Below, piece after piece: positions 7,700 to 15,495 of a DNA stretch of 64,000 nucleotides. Where the stretch lies: positions 1 to 64,000 of the forward strand of contig CAVTSO010000008.1 in the NCBI GenBank assembly GCA_963737445.1, in the 5' to 3' direction. A model generated the notes under the pieces. That model did not search any database. It saw only the letters and a program-made list of their open reading frames with translations, and had not been told where the DNA came from. A program made the translations under genes and the position numbers. Source of the DNA: JAICYJ01 sp963737445 (lineage in GTDB: Bacteria > Actinomycetota > Thermoleophilia > Gaiellales > JAICJC01). The first letter of the stretch is position 1; each line of letters starts with the position of its first letter.

Positions 7700-8509
7700 G
7701 TGGGCACAACAGCCAGGGAAACGGTGCGACTGGGCGGCATGGCGCTGCGGAACGGCATCTTCGTGCACAGCCTCGACCACTGGGCGGCTGCGGTACGGAC
7801 ACCGGACGGCGAGCTGCGCCTGGCCTCCGGCCGCAAGCCGGAGCTGCCTGCCGGCCTGCTCGCGGTCCCCGGCGTCCGCGGCGTGGCGCGCATGGCCGAG
7901 ATGGGATACCTGCTTCCGATCATGCGGCGCAGGCTGCCCGAGGCACGGCTGCCGATCGAGGGTGCCGGAAGCGCTGCTGCGCTGGGCGCCACCGTCGTCG
8001 TCTCCCGCGCGATCCGCGGCAGCCGGCTGTCGCCGCTGACGGCCGAGCTGCTGGGCGCTTCGCTGGCGCTGGTGCCGGCCATGGCCTCGCTGCGCGGCTC
8101 TCAGGTGGCCGGGTATCACGGCGCCGAGCACAAGGCCATCGGAGGCTACGAGCACGGCCAGGCCGCCGAGCAGGCCACGAAGGAGCATGACCGCTGCGGG
8201 TCGCACATGGTGGGGCCGATGCTTGCCGCCACCGTGGTCGGAAACGTGCTCGTGAACCGGTTGCCGGCCGCACGGCGGGGGCCGGCCCGGCTGGTCGCCG
8301 GGGTGGTCGCGATCGGTGCCGCCACCGAGGTGTTCGGCTGGATGACCCGCCACCACGACAACCCGGTCTCGCGCGCCCTGCGCTGGCCCGGCTACGAGCT
8401 GCAGCGGGTCGCGGCGACGCGCGAGCCGACCGAGCAGGAGCTCGAGGTGGCGCAGGCTGCGCTGCACGAGGTGCTGCGGCTGGAGGGCGCCGAGCCGCTA
8501 ACCGTCTAG
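7700..8509 (+). CDS. DUF1385 membrane protein
   Basis: A 269-aa protein of the DUF1385 family, of unknown function and often found near prfA/prmC-type genes in Gram-positive bacteria. Family marks are the N-terminal RLGGMALRNGIFVHS followed by AAVRTPDGEL, and the central YHGAEHKAIGGYEHG with KEHDRCGSHMVGPML, in which the conserved His, Glu and Cys are kept. Hydrophobic stretches at roughly 90-108, 118-136 and 180-220 suggest membrane segments. The GTG at 7700 is preceded by a TACACT box and no Shine-Dalgarno sequence. FtsH follows 48 bp downstream in the same direction but has its own promoter. Confidence 0.8.
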   Translation: MGTTARETVRLGGMALRNGIFVHSLDHWAAAVRTPDGELRLASGRKPELPAGLLAVPGVRGVARMAEMGYLLPIMRRRLPEARLPIEGAGSAAALGATVVVSRAIRGSRLSPLTAELLGASLALVPAMASLRGSQVAGYHGAEHKAIGGYEHGQAAEQATKEHDRCGSHMVGPMLAATVVGNVLVNRLPAARRGPARLVAGVVAIGAATEVFGWMTRHHDNPVSRALRWPGYELQRVAATREPTEQELEVAQAALHEVLRLEGAEPLTV

Positions 8510-8519
8510 CCGCCTGATT

Positions 8520-8547
8520 TTGCAGACCGTGCAATACGCGGTAATCT
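8520..8547 (+). promoter_or_regulatory. ftsH promoter
   Basis: TTGCAG (8520-8525), a 16-bp spacer and TAATCT (8542-8547). The -10 box ends 10 nt before the ATG at 8558, so the mRNA should be leaderless or nearly so. Confidence 0.55.
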
Positions 8548-8557
8548 GGACGGACCT

Positions 8558-10141
8558 ATGGACTTCTTTCAGGGCTTCGGGACGTGGCTGTTGTTGCTGC
8601 TCTGGCCGTTGGTGCTGCCGGCCTGCTTCATCGCCCTCGTCTTCTTCGCGTACAAGATGTGGCGGGCGATGCCCACCACCAAGCCGAACAAGATCCAGCC
8701 GGCCAGCGGCCACTCCGTGCGATGGCACGACGTGGCCGGCGCCGACGAGGCGCGCGAGGAGCTGGAGGAGATCGTCGAGTTTCTGCGCGACCCCAAGCGG
8801 TTCAAGAAGCTGGGCGCGCGCGTGCCCAAGGGCGTGCTCCTGTACGGGCCGCCCGGCACCGGCAAGACGTTGATGGCGAAAGCCATCGCCACCGAGTCAG
8901 GCGCCAACTTCTACTTCCAGAGCGCCTCCTCGTTCGTGGAGATGTTCGTGGGCGTCGGCTCGGCGCGGATCCGCCGCCTGTTCGCGGAGGCGCGCAAGCA
9001 CCAGCCCTCGATCATCTTCATCGACGAGCTCGACGCCGTCGGCACCGCTCGCTCGGGCGGCGCCCACAACCGCGAGCACGACCAGACGCTGAACCAGCTG
9101 CTGGTCGAGCTGGACGGGTTCGACGAGGCCGACCGGCTGATCATCATGGGCGCGTCCAACCGGCTCGACGACCTCGATCCGGCCCTGCTGCGGCCGGGCC
9201 GGTTCGATCGCCAGATCCACGTCGCGACGCCCGACCTGAAGGGGCGCCGCGAGATCCTGGCCGTGCACACCCGCAACAAGCCTCTGGCCGAGCCCGTCGA
9301 TCTGGGCGTGATCGCGCGGCAGACGGCCGGGCTGACCGGTGCCGACCTGGCCAACATCTGCAACGAGGCGGCGATCCAGGCCGGGCGCGCCGGGGCCAAG
9401 GAAATCACGCCCTCGCACTTCAACGCCGCGGTCGAGCGGGTGGTGGCCGGGCTGCAGCAGCGCAAGCTGATCACCGACAAGGAGAAGCGGGTGATCGCCT
9501 ACCACGAGGCCGGCCACGCGCTGGTCGCGCGGCTGATGTCGGACGACATCCACAAGGTCACGATCGTGCCCCGCGGTCGTGCGCTCGGCTTCATGATGAG
9601 CCTGCCCGAGGAGGACCGCTACGTGCTCTCCAAGGACGAGCTGGAGGACTGGCTGAAGGTGACGCTGGGCGGCCGCGCGGCCGAGCAGGTGGTGTTCGGC
9701 CGCATCACCAACGGCGCCGCCAACGACCTCGAGCGGGCCACGGCGGTCGCCCGGTCGATGGTGTTCGAGTGGGGCATGGGCAGCTCGACCACGTCGCATC
9801 AGATGCGCGCCGACAACTACTCGCTGTCGGAGGAGACGAAGCGGCTGCGCGACCACGAGCAGCGCGAGATCACCGACAAGGCATACACCGAGGCGCTGCG
9901 ACTGGTGCTCGAGCATCGCCGCCACCTGGATGTGCTGGCAAACGCGCTGCTCGACCAAGAGACGCTCGACCGAGACCAGATCGACGAGCTGCTGAGCGAC
10001 CTGCAGCCGGAGTCCAACGCGTCCGGCCAGATCGGCGTCGAGCTACCGCGCGACGGCGCGGGCGCCGGCCAGCCCGCCGTGCACCGGCCCGAGCCGGTGC
10101 TGCACACTGAGCCGCCCGAGCAGCCCGACCAGCACCCCTAG
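8558..10141 (+). CDS. ftsH: FtsH-type ATP-dependent zinc metalloprotease, short form
   Basis: A 527-aa membrane-bound AAA+ protease that unfolds and degrades membrane and cytosolic proteins. A single transmembrane helix spans about residues 9-31. Walker A GPPGTGKT is at 97-104, Walker B is IIFIDELDAVG, the second region of homology is RPGRFDRQIHV, and the M41 zinc site HEAGH is at 316-320 with a third ligand in NDLERAT. Standard FtsH is 610-680 aa with two helices flanking a roughly 100-aa extracytoplasmic domain; here that domain and the second helix are absent. The C-terminal 40 residues are Pro/Glu-rich. All catalytic residues are present, so activity is expected. It may be a second FtsH paralogue. 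Confidence 0.92.
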   Translation: MDFFQGFGTWLLLLLWPLVLPACFIALVFFAYKMWRAMPTTKPNKIQPASGHSVRWHDVAGADEAREELEEIVEFLRDPKRFKKLGARVPKGVLLYGPPGTGKTLMAKAIATESGANFYFQSASSFVEMFVGVGSARIRRLFAEARKHQPSIIFIDELDAVGTARSGGAHNREHDQTLNQLLVELDGFDEADRLIIMGASNRLDDLDPALLRPGRFDRQIHVATPDLKGRREILAVHTRNKPLAEPVDLGVIARQTAGLTGADLANICNEAAIQAGRAGAKEITPSHFNAAVERVVAGLQQRKLITDKEKRVIAYHEAGHALVARLMSDDIHKVTIVPRGRALGFMMSLPEEDRYVLSKDELEDWLKVTLGGRAAEQVVFGRITNGAANDLERATAVARSMVFEWGMGSSTTSHQMRADNYSLSEETKRLRDHEQREITDKAYTEALRLVLEHRRHLDVLANALLDQETLDRDQIDELLSDLQPESNASGQIGVELPRDGAGAGQPAVHRPEPVLHTEPPEQPDQHP

Positions 10142-10521
10142 CTCGCGGGTGTGTCGTCGGGCGCCGCACCCTCGGCTGGTGCCGGCGGCGTGTCGGCGAC
10201 CTCCTCGGCCTCGCTCTCGACGGTCTCGCTGGACGCGTCGGCGGCGGCACCCTCGGCCCGCACGTCGGCGATCTCCTGCTCCTTTTCCGAGATCCTGTCG
10301 CGAAGCTCATGCACCTTGGTCGTCTGGTCGGCCAGCGAGTTGGGCGTCTCGCCCAGCGCGATCATGGCGGCGCCGAGGTCGGCCAGCGCCTCCTTCTCCT
10401 CGCCCTTGAGGCTGCGCAGCTGCATCTGCAGCTGGCCCGTCTTGGCCGTGTCGGTGGTCTTCTCGACGACGGTTGTCGCCACGTCCGTCGCCTGCTGCTT
10501 GATCTTGTCCAGGAAGCCCAT
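10138..10521 (-). CDS. small acidic coiled-coil protein
   Basis: A 127-aa protein that I do not recognise at family level. It starts MGFLDKIKQQATDVATTVV, an amphipathic helix, continues through a Lys/Glu coiled coil (about 30-90, including KVHELRDRISEKEQEI) and ends in an Ala/Glu/Pro-rich acidic tail. The first half resembles small bacterial proteins that usually carry a C-terminal zinc ribbon, which is missing here. GGAGG lies 4 nt before the ATG. Its stop overlaps the ftsH stop tail to tail at CTAG (10138-10141). Confidence 0.65.
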   Translation of the reverse strand: MGFLDKIKQQATDVATTVVEKTTDTAKTGQLQMQLRSLKGEEKEALADLGAAMIALGETPNSLADQTTKVHELRDRISEKEQEIADVRAEGAAADASSETVESEAEEVADTPPAPAEGAAPDDTPAS

Positions 10522-10561
10522 GCATCCTCCGTTTGCCGCTCGTTTGGCGTATATGACCCAC

Positions 10562-10567
10562 TAGGAT
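10562..10567 (+). promoter_or_regulatory. -10 box, methylmalonyl-CoA epimerase gene (leaderless)
   Basis: TAGGAT, 9 nt before the ATG at 10577. No Shine-Dalgarno sequence. Confidence 0.5.
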
Positions 10568-10576
10568 CCGTGCGCA

Positions 10577-11002
10577 ATGCGCGCACGGACGGTCCATCAT
10601 ATCGGGCACGCTGTCGACGACCTCGACGCCGCCATCGCCGACTACCAGCGGCTGCTGGGGGGTGTGCTCGAGCACCGCGAGACGGTGCCCGATCAGGGAG
10701 TCGAGGCGGCAACGATGCTGCTGGGCGACGGCCGCGTCGAGTTGCTGCGGCCGCTCGGTGACGACACCCCGGTCGGCAAGTTCCTGCTCAACCGCGGCCC
10801 CGGCATGCACCACATGGCACTGCGGGTCGACGACATCGAGCAGGCGCTGGCCGATGCCGCCGCCGCCGGCGCCGAGCTGATCGACCAGCACCCGCGCGTG
10901 GGCCTGTTCGGGCTGCGCGTGGCGTTCATCCATCCGCACAGCGTGCACGGCGTGCTGGTGGAACTCGTGCAACCAGCGAACGAAGGGAAAGGGCATGGCT
11001 GA
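10577..11002 (+). CDS. mce: methylmalonyl-CoA epimerase
   Basis: A 141-aa vicinal-oxygen-chelate (glyoxalase-fold) enzyme that interconverts the 2R and 2S forms of methylmalonyl-CoA in propionyl-CoA and odd-chain or branched-chain degradation. The N-terminus VHHIGHAVDDLDAAI supplies the first metal His. GPGMHHMALRVDDIEQAL holds the second, and VHGVLVELVQP the Glu ligand. Length and order of these motifs match the family. It overlaps a small downstream gene by 8 bp and is followed by the YchF-like gene in the same direction. No mutase or propionyl-CoA carboxylase gene is in the window. Confidence 0.92.
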   Translation: MRARTVHHIGHAVDDLDAAIADYQRLLGGVLEHRETVPDQGVEAATMLLGDGRVELLRPLGDDTPVGKFLLNRGPGMHHMALRVDDIEQALADAAAAGAELIDQHPRVGLFGLRVAFIHPHSVHGVLVELVQPANEGKGHG

Positions 11003-11204
11003 ATCGCGGGTCGAGATCGGGTTCGACGGCGGCCTCATCATCAGCGCGAAGGTGGCCGACGCGGAGTGGGCCAAGGTCGAGTCGGCGCTGGCCGCGGGCA
11101 GCGGCATGGTCAGCTTCAACGCCGAGGACACCGACCACCACGTCGACATCTCGAAGATCTGTTACGTGCGCCGCGAGGCACGCGTGGGCCGGGTCGGGTT
11201 CTGA
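10995..11204 (+). CDS. small conserved-looking protein of unknown function
   Basis: A 69-aa protein, beta-rich by appearance (VEIGFDGGLIISAKV, VSFNAEDTDHHVDISKICYVRR). The ending in a lysine-isoleucine-x-Tyr-Val strand is reminiscent of the small actinobacterial DUF3107 family, but the match is weak and I do not assign it. A good ribosome site, GAAGGGAAAGGG, sits just before the ATG within the end of the epimerase gene, and an 8-bp overlap suggests coupled translation. Confidence 0.65.
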   Translation: MAESRVEIGFDGGLIISAKVADAEWAKVESALAAGSGMVSFNAEDTDHHVDISKICYVRREARVGRVGF

Positions 11205-11218
11205 CCGGAGCGCCGTAG

Positions 11219-12262
11219 ATGGCGGGTCTGGGGCTGCTCGGTCTGCAGTGGTCGGGCGTGACGACGACCCTGCGCTGCCTGTGCGGGACGTCAGTCGCGG
11301 CCGATGCCGGGCAGGGCATCGCCGACGTGCGCGACCCGCGCCTGGGTGAGCTGGCGCGCGTGTCCGGGTCGAAGCGGATGGTGCCTGCGACGCTGGAGGT
11401 GAGCGACTTGACGCGGCTGGTGCGAGGCGCCCGGCGCGGTGAGGAGCTGGGCGGCGAGCTGCTCGCGCACATGCGCACGACCGATGCGGTGGTGCTGGTG
11501 GTGCGCTGCTTCCACGACGATCAGGTAGCGCACCCGTCGGGGCGGGTGAACCCGCTGGACGACGCCGAGACGATCGAGCTGGAGCTGGTGTTCGCCGACC
11601 AGGCTGCGGTGGCGCGCCGACTGGAGCGCGTGGCGAAGACGGTCAAGTCGGGCGACCGGGCGATCGTGGCCGAGCAGCAGCTGCTCCTGGAGCTGGCAGC
11701 CGGGTTGGAGCAGGGGCGCCCGGCGCGCTCGCTGGGGCTGGACCTGCCCGATGCGCTCGACCTGCTGACGGCGAAGCCGGCGCTGACGATCGCCAACGTC
11801 GACCAGAGCGGCAACGAGCAGGCGGCGGCGGAGCTGCGGGCGTTCGGAGCGGAGCGCGGGATCGATACGATCGCGCTGGACGCCAAGCTCGAGGCCGAGA
11901 TCGCGGAACTGGACGAGGGCGACCGGCGGGCGTTCCTGGACGACCTCGGGATCGAGCGGCCGGCGCTCGAGGAGGTGAGCCAGGCCGCCTACGCCGCCCT
12001 CGACCTGATCCCGTTCTTCACGTCGGGCGAGAAGGAGTCGCGGGCCTGGACGATCCGCCGCGGCCAGAACGCCCAGCAGGCGGCCGGCAAGATCCACACC
12101 GACCTTGCCCGCGGGTTCATCCGGGCCGAGGTGATCGAGTGGGACAGGCTGGTGGAGGCGGGCGGCGAGACCGAGGCCAAGCGCCGCGGCTGGGTGCGCG
12201 TCGAGGGCCGCGACTACGTCGTCAAGGACGGCGACGTCCTCAATGTGCGCTTCAACGTCTGA
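11219..12262 (+). CDS. YchF/Obg-like protein with degenerate nucleotide-binding site
   Basis: A 347-aa homologue of the ribosome-associated ATPase YchF. The body and C-terminus are clear: LLAHMRTTDAVVLVVRCF, FFTSGEKESRAWTIRRGQ, and the TGS domain GKIHTDLARGFIRAEVIEW ending VEGRDYVVKDGDVLNVRFNV. The G1 loop is not: where YchF has GLPNVGKST, this protein has GLQWSGVTT (residues 8-16), replacing the catalytic Lys with Val14. The G3 region DxAG reads DLTR, and the nucleotide-specifying N-V-x-E is N-V-D-Q. Nucleotide hydrolysis is therefore doubtful. It could be a pseudo-ATPase that still binds ribosomes, or it may use an altered site. GGAG lies 8 nt before the ATG. Confidence 0.82.
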   Translation: MAGLGLLGLQWSGVTTTLRCLCGTSVAADAGQGIADVRDPRLGELARVSGSKRMVPATLEVSDLTRLVRGARRGEELGGELLAHMRTTDAVVLVVRCFHDDQVAHPSGRVNPLDDAETIELELVFADQAAVARRLERVAKTVKSGDRAIVAEQQLLLELAAGLEQGRPARSLGLDLPDALDLLTAKPALTIANVDQSGNEQAAAELRAFGAERGIDTIALDAKLEAEIAELDEGDRRAFLDDLGIERPALEEVSQAAYAALDLIPFFTSGEKESRAWTIRRGQNAQQAAGKIHTDLARGFIRAEVIEWDRLVEAGGETEAKRRGWVRVEGRDYVVKDGDVLNVRFNV

Positions 12263-12545
12263 GCCTCGCAGCACCGTCACGGCCACGCAACGATCCGCCA
12301 CCCGACCGATCGAGCGCGCTTTGCGCCGGTTCTGCGACGATATGCAACGACTCCCCGGCGGACCGCCAACGGCGCCCGGGTCGTAGTCAAACCCCGATCG
12401 GAGGCGCGAGCCAGCGTTGCAGCCAAACCGGTGATACCCGCAGCTCACGGCGTGCTGCGGTGATGTCACGAAGGTCTGTCGAGGGCCGGGTCGTAGTCAA
12501 ACCCCGACCCGTGTCACGACCAGCGTCGCGCGCGTGACGAAAGCG
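12263..12545. other. intergenic region with direct repeats
   Basis: 283 bp between convergent genes with no plausible ORF. It contains the direct repeat listed separately and no clear terminator. Confidence 0.5.
12376..12507. repeat. 22-bp direct repeat, 110-bp period
   Basis: Two identical 22-bp copies at 12376-12397 and 12486-12507 share the core GTCGTAGTCAAACCCCGA. Each is followed about 14 nt later by CAGCGT, so the repeated unit is imperfectly longer. The function is unknown. Confidence 0.75.
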
Positions 12546-12827
12546 TCAGCTGAGCGGGGCAGACTCGCCCGGCCCGTGCAGCGTGCCGGCCTGCGCCTGC
12601 TGGGCGATCACCTTCGAATCGCGCAGGAAGGTGCCGTCCTCGAACTCGACCAGCGGCAGCTTCTGCACGCCGGTCAGCTTCTTGAGATCGCCGCGCAGAA
12701 ACCGGACGGGCGCGTGCTTGACCAGCTCGTACTCTATGCCAGCCTGGTCAAGTGCATGCTGGGCGGCCCAGCATGGATGAGGGCCCTTCACGAACGTGGC
12801 CGAACACCTGTGCAGCTTGATTGCCAT
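12546..12827 (-). CDS. glutaredoxin/GST N-terminal-domain-like protein
   Basis: A 93-aa thioredoxin-fold protein matching the N-terminal domain of glutathione S-transferases and glutaredoxins. IKLHRCSATFVKGPHPCWAA gives an early Cys (8) and a second at about residue 19. A helix (ALDQAGIEYELV), the cis-Pro loop VQKLPLVEFEDG and the LRDSKVIAQ helix follow. No GST C-terminal domain is present. Actinobacteria generally use mycothiol instead of glutathione, so a thiol-disulfide or detoxification role is inferred. A TAGCAT box lies 6 nt before the ATG. Confidence 0.75.
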   Translation of the reverse strand: MAIKLHRCSATFVKGPHPCWAAQHALDQAGIEYELVKHAPVRFLRGDLKKLTGVQKLPLVEFEDGTFLRDSKVIAQQAQAGTLHGPGESAPLS

Positions 12828-12833
12828 GCCCCG

Positions 12834-12839
12834 ATGCTA
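12834..12839 (-). promoter_or_regulatory. -10 box, glutaredoxin-like gene (leaderless)
   Basis: TAGCAT on the minus strand, 6 nt before the ATG at 12827. No Shine-Dalgarno sequence. Confidence 0.5.
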
Positions 12840-12860
12840 GCTCAATTGCGTCGCCTCACC

Positions 12861-13397
12861 TCAGCCTTGCCGCAGCAGCGGATGCGTGAGGCCGTGCTGC
12901 TCGCAGATCCGCGGCACGCTACCCATGTCGAACTCGATGCCGTACTTCGGGGAGAGATCCGACATGTCGGTCTCGCCTCGCTCAATGCGCTCCGCCAGCT
13001 CGCGGAAGAAGTGCTCGAACCCGGCCGGCGAGATGATCTCCAGGATCCGGCAGGGCGTGTCACCGGCGTTCCAGAACGTGTGCCACTGGTCGCGCGGCTT
13101 GAAGGCGAGGTCGCCGACCTCGGCGTAGATCACGTCGTCGCCCAGCAGCGCGCCCATCCGGCCCTCGAGCACGTAGCTCCACTCGTCGACGCCGTCGTGC
13201 CGGTGCAGTGGGGCGCACAGCGAGCGGGGCGGGATCGGGTGCTCGACCAGCGAGAAACCGCCACCCGACTCCTCGCCCCAGATCATGAAGCGGGCGCCGC
13301 AGCCGCCCAGCTCTGCGTAGAGCCCGTCGGCCGGCCCCACCTTGCGCGGGCCCTGGGATGCGTCGAAGCGACGGAGGGTGTCGGTAGTCTGGGTCAT
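12861..13397 (-). CDS. cupin-domain protein
   Basis: A 178-aa single-domain cupin. I used the ATG at 13397 (MTQTTDTL), which follows AAAGGG; upstream codons run through the operator. The metal-binding cupin motif 1 is HRHDGVDEWSYVLEGRMG and motif 2 is PRDQWHTFWNAGDTPCRILEI, so His/Glu ligands are present. The C-terminal 45 residues (FFRELAERIERGETD onward) are specific to this subgroup. It diverges from a TetR-type regulator across a shared palindrome, so it is probably the regulated target. The substrate is unknown. Confidence 0.8.
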   Translation of the reverse strand: MTQTTDTLRRFDASQGPRKVGPADGLYAELGGCGARFMIWGEESGGGFSLVEHPIPPRSLCAPLHRHDGVDEWSYVLEGRMGALLGDDVIYAEVGDLAFKPRDQWHTFWNAGDTPCRILEIISPAGFEHFFRELAERIERGETDMSDLSPKYGIEFDMGSVPRICEQHGLTHPLLRQG

Positions 13398-13411
13398 CGT
13401 GTACCCTTTCA

Positions 13412-13429
13412 TTGAACAGTAGTGTTCAA
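13412..13429. promoter_or_regulatory. palindromic operator between cupin and tetR genes
   Basis: A perfect inverted repeat, TTGAACA-GTAG-TGTTCAA. It overlaps a TACTGT -10 box reading toward the cupin gene (13417-13422, minus) and a TAGTGT box reading toward tetR (13420-13425, plus). Binding here should silence both promoters, which is typical TetR autoregulation. Confidence 0.7.
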
Positions 13430-13453
13430 CGAACATATCACACGGACACGACG

Positions 13454-14038
13454 ATGACCAGCCACCGCCCATACACCAAGACCCGGCGGGCCGAGCTCGA
13501 GCGGCAGACGCGCGAGCGGATCACCCAGGCCGCGGTGGAGCTGCACGGATCGCTGGGCCCGGCCCGCACCAGCATCAGCGCCATCGCCCAGCGGGCGGAC
13601 GTGCAGCGCGCAACCGTCTACAGGCACTTTCCGGACGACGACTCGCTGTTCGCCGCCTGCTCGGCGCACTGGAGGGCGCAGAACGAGCCTCCCGACCTGG
13701 CCGCCTGGGCGGCCATCCGCGACCCGTCCGCCAGGCTGACGGTGGCGCTGGCGGAGCTGTACGCCTGGTACGCGCGCACCGAGCGGATGCTGGGGTTACT
13801 GATCCGCGACCTCCCCGTCGTGCCGGCGGTGCGGTCCCAGTTCAGGCTGCCGGGCTACCTGGACGCTGCCGCCGATGTGCTGCTCGCCGGCCGGCCGGAG
13901 CGCGGTGCCTCTCGGCGCCGGGCCCAGGCCGTGCTCGGCCACGCCGTCGCCTTTGAGACGTGGCTCTCGCTGGTGCGGCAGCAGGGCCTGACGAATGCCG
14001 AGGCAATCAGGGTGATGGAGCAGATGACCGCGCGCTGA
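13454..14038 (+). CDS. TetR/AcrR-family transcriptional regulator
   Basis: A 194-aa repressor. The N-terminal helix-turn-helix is ITQAAVELHGSLGPARTSISAIAQRADVQRATVYRHFPDDDSLFAAC (about residues 24-70), with the T-V-Y-R-H-F hallmark. The C-terminal ligand domain is Ala/Leu-rich and uninformative. I used the ATG at 13454 because in-frame codons upstream lie inside the operator. The palindrome at 13412-13429 overlaps its -10 box, so it probably represses itself and the divergent cupin gene. Its 3 prime end overlaps the methyltransferase gene by 32 bp tail to tail. Confidence 0.9.
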   Translation: MTSHRPYTKTRRAELERQTRERITQAAVELHGSLGPARTSISAIAQRADVQRATVYRHFPDDDSLFAACSAHWRAQNEPPDLAAWAAIRDPSARLTVALAELYAWYARTERMLGLLIRDLPVVPAVRSQFRLPGYLDAAADVLLAGRPERGASRRRAQAVLGHAVAFETWLSLVRQQGLTNAEAIRVMEQMTAR

Positions 14039-14621
14039 CCTGTGCCATCACGAACCAGCCGCCGTCGTGCAGCACCTCGCCGCCGGCCAGCTCTGCCGCC
14101 AGCCCGGCGACGGTGAAGTAGCGCTTGTAGACCCTGTGCACGGAGCCGTCGTTGAGGGTTCGCTCCTGCTCCTCCTCGACATCGTGATCCGGCCGCACGT
14201 GGGAGTCGACCACGACCAGCTGCCCCGCCACCCGCAGTGCTTCGGCCACGAACCGCTCGCGCTCACCGGCGCGCAGGTGCCCGTAGAAGTGGCCGGTGAA
14301 GACCCGGTCGAAGCTGCCGTCCTGGAACGGCAGCGGCATCGCGTCGCCCTGGACGAAGCGCCCGCCCGGGATCCGCTCGCGTGCGATCGCGAGCATCTGC
14401 GCGCTCTGGTCGAGCCCGGTCACGACGCCCGGCAGGTGCCGCGTCAGGAACCCGGTGCCGCAGGCGACGTCCAGCGTCGAGGCGGCCGGCAGCGCGGCCA
14501 CCGCGTCGCACAGGTCACGTACTTCCCCGTGCCAGCCGGGGCGGTCGCGCTCGGCGAACAGGCCGGTGCCCATGTACCACTGGTCGTACTCGTGCGCGCG
14601 GCGGTCGTAGTACTCCAGCAT
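14007..14621 (-). CDS. class I SAM-dependent methyltransferase
   Basis: A 204-aa methyltransferase. It begins MLEYYDRRAHEYDQWYMGTG, the usual lead-in for UbiE/type 11 enzymes. The SAM-binding loop is LDVACGTGFLTRHL (about 49-62), the acidic ribose contact is GLDQSAQML, and motif IV is the FQDGSFDRVFTGHFYGHL region. The C-terminal lid (RVYKRYFTVAGLAAELAGGEVLHDGGWF) is also typical. The substrate is unknown. TAGGAT lies 7 nt before the ATG. It is separated from the YhaM-like gene upstream by 19 bp. Confidence 0.87.
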   Translation of the reverse strand: MLEYYDRRAHEYDQWYMGTGLFAERDRPGWHGEVRDLCDAVAALPAASTLDVACGTGFLTRHLPGVVTGLDQSAQMLAIARERIPGGRFVQGDAMPLPFQDGSFDRVFTGHFYGHLRAGERERFVAEALRVAGQLVVVDSHVRPDHDVEEEQERTLNDGSVHRVYKRYFTVAGLAAELAGGEVLHDGGWFVMAQVSARSSAPSP

Positions 14622-14628
14622 CGCGGCG

Positions 14629-14634
14629 ATCCTA
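14629..14634 (-). promoter_or_regulatory. -10 box, methyltransferase gene (leaderless)
   Basis: TAGGAT on the minus strand, 7 nt before the ATG at 14621. Confidence 0.5.
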
Positions 14635-14640
14635 GCCGCG

Positions 14641-15486
14641 TTACAGCGACTCGGCGACGCGCGCGTCCAGCTGGTTCGCCTGGTACAGGCAGACCGCCTC
14701 CGCCGTCTCCAGCCGCCGGCCCTCGAGCGGGCCGTGGTGGCCGGCGACGGCTCCCAGCAGCGGCAGCAGCACCGGCTCGTCCAGCCCGACCTCGCGTGCG
14801 ACCCCGTCGATCATGCGCACGCCGGCCAGCACGTGGCCGATCAGCCGGCCCTCGTCGCTGACCGCGATCGTGACTCCCTGGCGGAACGTCTCCGTCCGCC
14901 CGACGTCGTGCAGGAGCGCCGCCGCCAGCAGCAGGTCGCCGTTCAGGCGCGGGTGCATCTGCCCGGCCTCCCGGCACAGCGCGGCCACCGCCACCGTGTG
15001 CTCGAGTAGGCCGCCCGCGTATGAGTGGTGCTGCTCCGAGGCCGGCGCCGTGCGGAACCGCTCCCGGAAGCGCCCGTTCTCCAGGAACCGTGCCACCAGC
15101 GCGGACAGCTCGGGATCGTGGATCTCGGCGGCCAGGAACTCGACCATGCCGTCCAGCGTCTCGGCGTCGCGGCGCGCGCCCGGCACCAGCTCGAGCGCGT
15201 CTCCCTGCTCGAGCCGCTCGACGTCGCGGATCGCGATCTGCGGCCGCCCGTCGTAGCTCTCGACACGACCCAGCACGCGCACCGTGTCGCCCTCGTCGAA
15301 CCGGGCGCCCAGCACGTTGACGTCGTTCCAGACCACGGCCGGAACGCGGCCGGTGCGGTCGGCCAGCTCCAGCGACAGGAACGGGTCACCATTGCGGGTG
15401 CGGCGCCGGCGCTTACGCTGCACCGCGAACGTGGCCTCGACCAGCGCACCCTCCTCGAGCTCGGATACGTAGGTGCCTTCGGCCAT
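14641..15486 (-). CDS. YhaM-like 3 prime-5 prime exoribonuclease (OB fold plus HD)
   Basis: A 281-aa protein with the domain order of the YhaM nucleases. Residues about 12-95 form an OB fold (FLSLELADRTGRVPAVVWND, DTVRVLGRVESYDGRPQIAI). Residues 125-275 form an HD phosphohydrolase domain with HHSYAGGLLEHTVAVAALC, LLAAALLHDVGRTETF and VAGHHG. YhaM trims RNA and some DNA from the 3 prime end in Gram-positive bacteria. All metal ligands visible in the family are kept. It diverges from the DUF1015 gene; both have a TAGACT box and no Shine-Dalgarno sequence. Confidence 0.85.
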   Translation of the reverse strand: MAEGTYVSELEEGALVEATFAVQRKRRRRTRNGDPFLSLELADRTGRVPAVVWNDVNVLGARFDEGDTVRVLGRVESYDGRPQIAIRDVERLEQGDALELVPGARRDAETLDGMVEFLAAEIHDPELSALVARFLENGRFRERFRTAPASEQHHSYAGGLLEHTVAVAALCREAGQMHPRLNGDLLLAAALLHDVGRTETFRQGVTIAVSDEGRLIGHVLAGVRMIDGVAREVGLDEPVLLPLLGAVAGHHGPLEGRRLETAEAVCLYQANQLDARVAESL

Positions 15487-15495
15487 CGCCGGGTG

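Noticed and set aside
12376..12507. CRISPR array
   Set aside because: Only two repeats, 88 bp apart, and no cas genes.
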